The translations under genes and the position numbers were made by a program. The notes under the pieces are model-generated. The model was not told the DNA's origin, did not search any database, and saw nothing but the letters and a program-made list of their open reading frames with translations. A DNA stretch of 11,636 nucleotides from Methylococcaceae bacterium. Lineage in GTDB: Bacteria > Pseudomonadota > Gammaproteobacteria > Methylococcales > Methylomonadaceae. How positions within the stretch are numbered: position 1 is the first letter of the stretch; each line of letters opens with the position of its first letter. The DNA lies in assembly GCA_947484105.1 (NCBI GenBank), contig CANKON010000019.1, positions 1-11,636 on the forward strand, read 5' to 3'. Below are positions 6,533-11,636 of the stretch, in pieces.

Positions 6533-7660
6533 TTACTTAATCAAACTCAGTAACACACCTGCCGCCACAGCTGAACCAATTACGCCAGCCACATTTGGTC
6601 CCATCGCGTGCATTAACAGAAAGTTATGTGGATTACTTTCTAAGCCTACTTTATTGGCAACTCGCGCTGACATTGGAACCGCAGAAACGCCCGCTGCACC
6701 AATTAACGGGTTAATGGGCGTATCGCTAAAGCGATTCATCAATTTTGCCATCATAACGCCTGAGGCTGTGCCAATCGCAAATGCGACAGCACCTAACGAT
6801 AAGATCCCCAACGTTTTAACTTGTAAAAATGCTTCCGCGCTGAGTTTTGAACCGACTGATAAACCTAAGAAAATTGTCACGATGTTAATCAATTCGTTTT
6901 GTGCCGTTTGACTTAGACGATCGACAACCCCCGACGTATTCATCAAATTGCCAAAAGCAAACGCCCCAACTAAAGGTGTCGCAGAAGGTAATAACAAAAT
7001 TGACAATGTAAGCAACGCTAATGGAAAAATAATTTTTTCCGTTTTGCTAACGTGACGCAATTGTTGCATTTCAATTTTACGTTCAGCCTCTGTTGTCAAC
7101 GCCCGCATAATCGGAGGTTGAATTAACGGTACTAAAGCCATGTATGAGTACGCGGCAACCGCAATCGCACCCAACAAATCTGGAGCTAATTTTGATGCAA
7201 CATAAATTGCTGTTGGACCATCAGCACCGCCGATAATGCCAATTGCAGCGGCTTCTTTTAACGAAAACTCTAAACCTGGAACGATATTTAATGCCAATGC
7301 ACCCAGCAACGCAGCGAAAATGCCAACTTGCGCGGCAGCACCCAGTAACAAAGTTTTTGGATTCGCAAGCATCGGTCCGAAATCGGTCATCGCGCCGACA
7401 CCCATAAAAATCAGCAACGGAAACAAGCCCAGTTTAATGCCAAAGTAAAGGTAATAAAGCAATCCGCCTTCTTCGGCAATACCTGCAACAGGAATGTTAC
7501 TTAAAATTGCCCCAAAGCCAATTGGTAATAGTAACAGCGGTTCAAAGCCTTTTTTTATCGCCAAATATAACAATAAGAATCCGACCAGCATCATAAATAC
7601 TTGCCCGATTGTGAAGTTATAAAGCCCTGTGCTTTGCCATAATGAAATTAAATTTTCCAT
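6533..7660 (-). CDS. oadB: Oxaloacetate decarboxylase, Na+-pumping beta subunit OadB
   Basis: OadB is the integral-membrane subunit that decarboxylates carboxybiotin and couples this to export of Na+. The product has 375 residues, the short common form of the family (Klebsiella OadB is about 433). It is hydrophobic throughout with about nine or more membrane segments. The key [10 protein letters not shown] motif is present with Asp147, matching the essential aspartate (Asp203) of Klebsiella OadB. The [15 protein letters not shown] segment (Tyr171/Tyr173) and the [18 protein letters not shown] region (Asn317, Ser326) carry the other Na+-pathway residues. The C-terminus [18 protein letters not shown] is canonical. 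An AAGGG ribosome site precedes the ATG. The start lies 10 nt after the oadA stop, so it is in the oadGAB operon. Relatives pumping with methylmalonyl-CoA or glutaconyl-CoA are made unlikely by the OadA-type alpha subunit. Confidence 0.96.
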   Translation of the reverse strand: MENLISLWQSTGLYNFTIGQVFMMLVGFLLLYLAIKKGFEPLLLLPIGFGAILSNIPVAGIAEEGGLLYYLYFGIKLGLFPLLIFMGVGAMTDFGPMLANPKTLLLGAAAQVGIFAALLGALALNIVPGLEFSLKEAAAIGIIGGADGPTAIYVASKLAPDLLGAIAVAAYSYMALVPLIQPPIMRALTTEAERKIEMQQLRHVSKTEKIIFPLALLTLSILLLPSATPLVGAFAFGNLMNTSGVVDRLSQTAQNELINIVTIFLGLSVGSKLSAEAFLQVKTLGILSLGAVAFAIGTASGVMMAKLMNRFSDTPINPLIGAAGVSAVPMSARVANKVGLESNPHNFLLMHAMGPNVAGVIGSAVAAGVLLSLIK

Positions 7661-7670
7661 AAAAACCCTT

Positions 7671-9449
7671 TTAGAGCGAGACTAAAATAGAACCGCCTGA
7701 AACTGCCGCGCCTTCCTTGATATGAATCGCGCTTACAACACCTGCGAATTTCGAGCGAATTTCGGTTTCCATTTTCATCGCTTCCATCAAAATCACTACG
7801 TCACCTTCTTTGACTTCGCTACCCGCATGAACAAGCACTTTTAAAATTGTTCCCGCCATTGGCGATTCAATGGTTGCGCCACTTCCCGCAACTGCTGCTA
7901 ACGGCGCTGTTGTTGAGGTTGAATTAGACTCAATGTTTAAAATCGTGCCACCTGGTGCAACCGCCACATTAAAGTTTTTGCCGTCAACATTGACGGTGTA
8001 AGATTCAACCCCTGTGTCTTTTTGCGGTGAATTTGCTGCTGCAAATGCTGCAGCATCAGGTTTAGGTTCAAACGCGCTTGGATTATTGCGATTTGCTAAA
8101 AATTTCCAACCCACTTGCGCGAACAAACCGTTAATTAACGCATCTTCTTCAACATTTGAACCAAGCGTGATGTTTTCTACTTTGGCTTTTTCTTGAACAT
8201 CTGCAATCAATTTGTCCATTTCAGCGTCGATCAAATCTGCTGGACGGCAAGTAATTGGTTGTGCACCGTCTAAAACGCGAGCTTGTAATTTCGCATTCAC
8301 AGGTGCAGGCGTTACACCATATTCGCCTTTTAAAACGCCCGCAGTTTCTTTAGAAATGCTTTTATAACGTTCGCCCATCATCACGTTCATAACCGCTTGC
8401 GTACCGACAATCTGTGATGTTGGTGTGACTAATGGGATAAAACCTAAATCTTCCCGAACGCGCGGAATTTCTTTTAAAACTTCGTCGAATTTGTCCGATG
8501 CGCCTTGTTCTCTGAGTTGACTTTCCATATTTGTCAACATTCCGCCTGGCACTTGCGCGATTAAAATTCGACCATCAACGCCTTTTAAACCGCCTTCAAA
8601 TTGCGCGTATTTTTTACGCACATCACGGAAATAATGCGCGATTTCTTCCAATTTGATTAAGTCCAAACCTGTGGCACGTTTTTCCCCTTCTAAACTGGCA
8701 ACAATCGTTTCTGTGGGACTGTGACCGTAAGTCATGCTCAAAGATGAAATCGCCGTATCAACGTTATCAACGCCTGCTTCGATTGCTTTAATCAACGTTG
8801 CCACGCTCAACCCCGTTGTCGCGTGAGAATGTAAATGAATGGGAATCGAGGTGCTTTTTTTCAATTTCGAAACGAGTTCAAAGGCTTCATACGGTTTTAA
8901 TAATCCCGCCATGTCTTTGATACAAATCGAATCTGCGCCCATGTCTTCAATCGTTTTACCCAAATCAATCCATGTTTTGGTTGTATGCACAGGACTGGTG
9001 GTGTAGGAAAGTGTGCCTTGTGCGTGTTTGCCCGTATTTTTTACGGCTTTAATTGAATGTTCGATGTTACGCATATCATTCATCGCATCGAAAATACGAA
9101 ATACGTCAATACCGTTTGCCGCGCAACGCTCGATAAACTTATCCACCACATCGTCAGCGTAATGGCGATAACCCAATAGATTTTGACCACGCAACAGCAT
9201 TTGTTGTGGGGTTTTTGGCATCGCGGCTTTTAATGCACGCAAACGTTCCCAAGGATCTTCGCCCAAATAACGAATGCACGCATCAAACGTTGCACCGCCC
9301 CAAGATTCAATTGACCAATAGCCGATTTCATCTAATTGAGCACAAATCGGCAACATATCTTCCGTACGAATGCGCGTGGCTAAAATCGATTGATGTGCAT
9401 CACGCAAAACGACTTCTGTGATGCCTAATTTTTTGGTGTTGGTAGCCAT
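7671..9449 (-). CDS. oadA: Oxaloacetate decarboxylase alpha subunit OadA (carboxyltransferase plus biotin carrier)
   Basis: OadA transfers the carboxyl group of oxaloacetate to biotin, releasing pyruvate, in the cytosolic part of the pump. The 592 residues have the standard order: carboxyltransferase TIM barrel (about 10-270), conserved PYC/OADA domain (about 290-450), a flexible Ala/Pro/Ser-rich linker (about 475-525) and a biotinyl domain (about 525-592). Metal-site residues Asp17 (LRDAHQS), Lys178 (CIKDMAG), His207 and His209 (HLHSHA) sit at the numbers reported for Klebsiella OadA. The biotin-attachment motif is EAMKMETE with Lys559. A clear AAGGAG ribosome site (9460-9465) lies 10 nt before the ATG. 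Pyruvate carboxylase subunit B is similar, but oadG and oadB on either side settle the assignment. Confidence 0.97.
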   Translation of the reverse strand: MATNTKKLGITEVVLRDAHQSILATRIRTEDMLPICAQLDEIGYWSIESWGGATFDACIRYLGEDPWERLRALKAAMPKTPQQMLLRGQNLLGYRHYADDVVDKFIERCAANGIDVFRIFDAMNDMRNIEHSIKAVKNTGKHAQGTLSYTTSPVHTTKTWIDLGKTIEDMGADSICIKDMAGLLKPYEAFELVSKLKKSTSIPIHLHSHATTGLSVATLIKAIEAGVDNVDTAISSLSMTYGHSPTETIVASLEGEKRATGLDLIKLEEIAHYFRDVRKKYAQFEGGLKGVDGRILIAQVPGGMLTNMESQLREQGASDKFDEVLKEIPRVREDLGFIPLVTPTSQIVGTQAVMNVMMGERYKSISKETAGVLKGEYGVTPAPVNAKLQARVLDGAQPITCRPADLIDAEMDKLIADVQEKAKVENITLGSNVEEDALINGLFAQVGWKFLANRNNPSAFEPKPDAAAFAAANSPQKDTGVESYTVNVDGKNFNVAVAPGGTILNIESNSTSTTAPLAAVAGSGATIESPMAGTILKVLVHAGSEVKEGDVVILMEAMKMETEIRSKFAGVVSAIHIKEGAAVSGGSILVSL

Positions 9450-9533
9450 TCTTAAATATCTCCTTTTTGCTGTGCAGTTCTTGTTGTAGGCGACTGTTTA
9501 GCGTTGAGTTGGCGGTTGAAAGTTGGGGTTAAT

Positions 9534-9773
9534 TTAGTGCGTACTGCGATATTGATGCACCGCTGCGGTAATTGCAGCGATATAACTTTTGTCAGTCGCG
9601 GTATTTTTTGGGGCAACGGGAATGCTAATGCTTGTTGCAGGTTCTTCGGGAAGATAACGCTGTATCAATCCAGACATCATGTTGATTGCATAAACCAGCA
9701 TGGTTAAAAATAAAAATACGATACCCATGCCTGCAAATGTTAATTCCAGACCACTGCTCATAAGTTCTGCCAT
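9534..9773 (-). CDS. oadG: Oxaloacetate decarboxylase gamma subunit OadG
   Basis: OadG is the small subunit that anchors OadA to OadB and, in Klebsiella, binds zinc near its C-terminus. This one has 79 residues: one N-terminal membrane helix (about 8-34, with the conserved GLELTFAGMGIVFLFL stretch), a short polar linker with prolines, and the C-terminal IAAITAAVHQYR block typical of the family and thought to contact OadA. A strong GAGGTG ribosome site (9781-9786) lies 7 nt before the ATG. It precedes oadA by 84 nt on the same strand, the usual oadGAB order. That gap has no obvious structure apart from the oadA ribosome site. Confidence 0.93.
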   Translation of the reverse strand: MAELMSSGLELTFAGMGIVFLFLTMLVYAINMMSGLIQRYLPEEPATSISIPVAPKNTATDKSYIAAITAAVHQYRSTH

Positions 9774-9808
9774 GATTGCTCACCTCTAAGTAATTGTGTA
9801 ATCGGTGC

Positions 9809-9821
9809 ATTGTATTACAAT
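9809..9821. promoter_or_regulatory. 13-bp palindrome upstream of oadG, overlapping a -10-like box
   Basis: ATTGTA-T-TACAAT is a perfect 6-1-6 inverted repeat in the 106-bp metG-oadG gap, 36 bp before the oadG start. The minus-strand half at 9809-9814 reads TACAAT, a 5/6 match to a -10 box, but no good -35 lies at 16-18 bp. It may be an operator over a promoter for oadGAB, or chance in AT-rich DNA. It does not match the FNR or CRP consensus. Confidence 0.25.
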
Positions 9822-9879
9822 TTTTTGAAATCGCGTGCGATGCGGCGTGATTTTCTAATGGCAACACACCGCGTTGAAA

Positions 9880-11535
9880 TTACGCTTTTAATAAATCAGT
9901 TTTTGATGCTTCAATAATTGCCGCAATTTTATCGGCTTCAACGCGCGTCATTAAAGGTTTGAAATCTTGTAATTCATGATTTACCAACGGTTGCAACGCA
10001 TCAATCCACGTTGTAATCGGCGCGTTTAAAAAGACCTCCGCCTCGCTCGTCAACATGGGTAAAACAGGTTTCAAATAGGCCGCTAAAATTCTAAATAAGT
10101 TAATGGCTACCGAACAAACGTCGTGCAATTCGGCTTCTTTGCCTTCTTCTTTGGCGATTGCCCACGGCTTTTTATCGTCAATATATTGGTTTGCTTTATC
10201 AGCTAACGCCATAATTTCGCGCATCGCTTTGCCGAATTCTCGATTTTCATAGCTTTCAGCAATCGTTTCATTTGCCGCGATAAATTCAGTGAACAATTCA
10301 GGTTCAACACACGTTGCAGATAATTTATTATCAAATTTTTTGCGAATAAAACCACTGCAACGACTGGCGATATTCACAACTTTTCCAACTAAATCTGAAT
10401 TTACGCGCTGGCTAAAATCATCAAAATTTAAATCCAAATCATCAACGCTGTTACTGAGTTTCGCAGCGAAGTAATAACGCAGATATTCAGGATTTAAATG
10501 GTCTAAATAAGTGCGAGCGGTAATAAATGTGCCGCGAGATTTCGACATTTTTTCGCCATTTACGGTTAAAAAACCGTGTGCAAAAATTGCGTCGGGCGTT
10601 CTGAAATTCGCGCCTTTTAACATTGCAGGCCAAAAAAGTGCGTGGAAATAAATAATGTCTTTGCCGATGAAATGATAAAGCTCAACGTCGCTATCAATGC
10701 CCCAAAAATCGTCAAATTTTAAATCAGTTTTGTCACACAAATTTTGAAAACTCGCCATGTAACCAATCGGCGCATCAAGCCAAACGTAAAAATATTTATT
10801 CGGTGCATCAGGAATTTCAAAGCCAAAATACGGCGCATCGCGAGAAATATCCCATTGTTGCAAACCACTTTCTAACCATTCTGCTAATTTATTACGAACT
10901 TCGGCTTGTAAATGTCCCGCCGTTGTCCAATCGCGCAACATTTGCGTGAAATTTGCGAGATTGAAAAAATAATGCTCAGATTCTTTTTCAATCGGCGTTG
11001 CACCTGAAACCGCTGAAACAGCATTTTTCAAATCTGTTGGCGAATAATTCGCGCCACACACCTCGCAACCATCACCGTATTGGTCTTTTGCGCCACATTT
11101 CGGGCAATCGCCTTTAATGAAACGATCAGGCAAAAACATATTTTTAACGGGGTCAAACGCTTGCGTAATGGTGCGTGAACTAATGTGTCCCGCATCACGC
11201 AAACGGGTATAAACCAATTCGGAAAGTGTTTTATTTTCAGGCGAATGCGTGCAGTGATAATTGTCGAATGTAATGCCAAATTCTGAAAAATCTGCAAAAT
11301 GACTTTTGCCTACTTCGGTAATCAATTCTTCAGGCGTAATGCCATCACGATCCGCTTTGAGCATAATGGGCGTGCCATGCGCGTCATCCGCACAAACATA
11401 ATAACAGTCGTTGCCGCGTTGTTTTTGAAAACGTACCCAAATATCGGTTTGAATATATTCAACCAAATGCCCTAAATGAATCGCGCCATTTGCGTAAGGT
11501 AACGCACTGGTAACTAAAATTTTTCGTTGTGTCAT
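9880..11535 (-). CDS. metG: Methionyl-tRNA synthetase, short form without C-terminal tRNA-binding domain
   Basis: The enzyme charges initiator and elongator tRNA-Met with methionine in the cytosol. The 551 residues hold a class I catalytic core with HLGH (residues 20-23, the HIGH motif) and KMSKS (329-333), a CP insertion with four zinc-type cysteines (Cys144, Cys147, Cys157, Cys160, CxxC-N9-CxxC), and the alpha-helical anticodon-binding domain ending at the family-typical KPWAIAK and LKPVLP blocks. E. coli MetG is about 677 residues because of an added EMAP-II/Trbp111-like C-terminal domain; that domain is absent here and no separate copy follows. The core alone is known to be active in E. 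coli truncations. The gene is first in the minus-strand group, followed 106 bp later by oadG. The start is ATG; a clear ribosome site is not obvious in the AT-rich leader. Confidence 0.96.
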   Translation of the reverse strand: MTQRKILVTSALPYANGAIHLGHLVEYIQTDIWVRFQKQRGNDCYYVCADDAHGTPIMLKADRDGITPEELITEVGKSHFADFSEFGITFDNYHCTHSPENKTLSELVYTRLRDAGHISSRTITQAFDPVKNMFLPDRFIKGDCPKCGAKDQYGDGCEVCGANYSPTDLKNAVSAVSGATPIEKESEHYFFNLANFTQMLRDWTTAGHLQAEVRNKLAEWLESGLQQWDISRDAPYFGFEIPDAPNKYFYVWLDAPIGYMASFQNLCDKTDLKFDDFWGIDSDVELYHFIGKDIIYFHALFWPAMLKGANFRTPDAIFAHGFLTVNGEKMSKSRGTFITARTYLDHLNPEYLRYYFAAKLSNSVDDLDLNFDDFSQRVNSDLVGKVVNIASRCSGFIRKKFDNKLSATCVEPELFTEFIAANETIAESYENREFGKAMREIMALADKANQYIDDKKPWAIAKEEGKEAELHDVCSVAINLFRILAAYLKPVLPMLTSEAEVFLNAPITTWIDALQPLVNHELQDFKPLMTRVEADKIAAIIEASKTDLLKA

Positions 11536-11619
11536 AAAAAATTATCCAAATTTTCAAAGTAAATAATGGGCGCATTATCGCATAAAACCCGACGCGCTCG
11601 CCCTTTGCATTATCCGATT

Positions 11620-11625
11620 ATTATA
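11620..11625 (-). promoter_or_regulatory. Candidate -10 box of the metG promoter
   Basis: On the minus strand 11625-11620 reads TATAAT, a perfect -10 hexamer, 84 bp upstream of the metG ATG. The matching -35 would lie beyond the window edge, so the promoter cannot be confirmed. The leader between it and metG contains two copies of the 8-mer GCATTATC (11572-11579 and 11607-11614) and a GC-rich patch near 11587-11603, but no convincing attenuator or T-box-like structure. Confidence 0.35.
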
Positions 11626-11636
11626 GGTATTCTTTG

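Noticed and set aside
6501..6911. Open frame of 136 codons on the plus strand
   Set aside because: It is antisense to the well-supported oadB gene, is low-complexity Ala/Pro/Thr-rich as expected from the reverse of a hydrophobic membrane protein, and begins inside the terminator hairpin.
9826..9854. Possible metG terminator hairpin (AAATCGCG with CGTGATTT)
   Set aside because: On the metG-sense strand the stem has a mismatch and a 10-nt loop, and is followed by A residues instead of a T-run.
9625..9867. Minus-strand frame of 80 codons overlapping oadG
   Set aside because: It overlaps oadG in another frame; oadG has the family motifs and a strong ribosome site.
1..11636. tRNA, rRNA, CRISPR arrays, transposons or phage attachment sites
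   Set aside because: No cloverleaf-like sequence, regularly spaced repeat, transposase frame or target-site duplication was seen, and there is little non-coding space to hold them.

Overview
This window is ordinary-looking bacterial chromosome, AT-rich, and gene-dense on both strands. The gene content suggests a gammaproteobacterium with anaerobic or denitrifying ability: heme d1 (cytochrome cd1 nitrite reductase cofactor) biosynthesis, an SufBCD iron-sulfur scaffold, and the Na+-pumping oxaloacetate decarboxylase OadGAB. A low-GC sulfur- or methane-oxidising lineage (for example a Beggiatoa/Thiotrichales-like organism) would fit, but the genus is a guess; no rRNA, tRNA or species marker is present.

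Layout, plus strand, 1-6464. The window opens inside nirF. It is followed, in tight coupling (TAATG junction, then an 8-nt overlap), by two small AsnC/Lrp-fold proteins that are siroheme decarboxylase subunits (NirG-type, then NirH-type). After a 70-bp gap holding a candidate promoter comes sufB. The suf genes are then interrupted by about 1.45 kb: a small MAPEG-family membrane protein, a beta-class carbonic anhydrase overlapping it by 4 nt, and a 5'-truncated, frameshifted remnant of a bestrophin-family (RFP-TM) channel gene. sufC and sufD follow, overlapping by 4 nt. No sufS, sufE/U or sufA lies in the window.

Boundary, 6465-6532. A perfect 15-bp hairpin with A-tract and T-tract arms lies between the convergent sufD and oadB genes and should terminate transcription from both sides.

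Minus strand, 11535-6533. metG (methionyl-tRNA synthetase, short form without the C-terminal tRNA-binding domain) comes first, then oadG, oadA and oadB in the canonical order. OadA decarboxylates oxaloacetate through a biotin carrier, OadB couples this to Na+ export, and OadG holds the complex at the membrane.

Functional links. NirF plus the decarboxylase pair act in converting siroheme to heme d1. SufBCD builds Fe-S clusters, needed among others by radical-SAM NirJ, the usual later enzyme of heme d1 synthesis, which is not seen here. I found no convincing new multi-gene system. The points most worth a second look are the interrupted suf locus, the bestrophin remnant directly behind the carbonic anhydrase, and the two-gene siroheme decarboxylase set.
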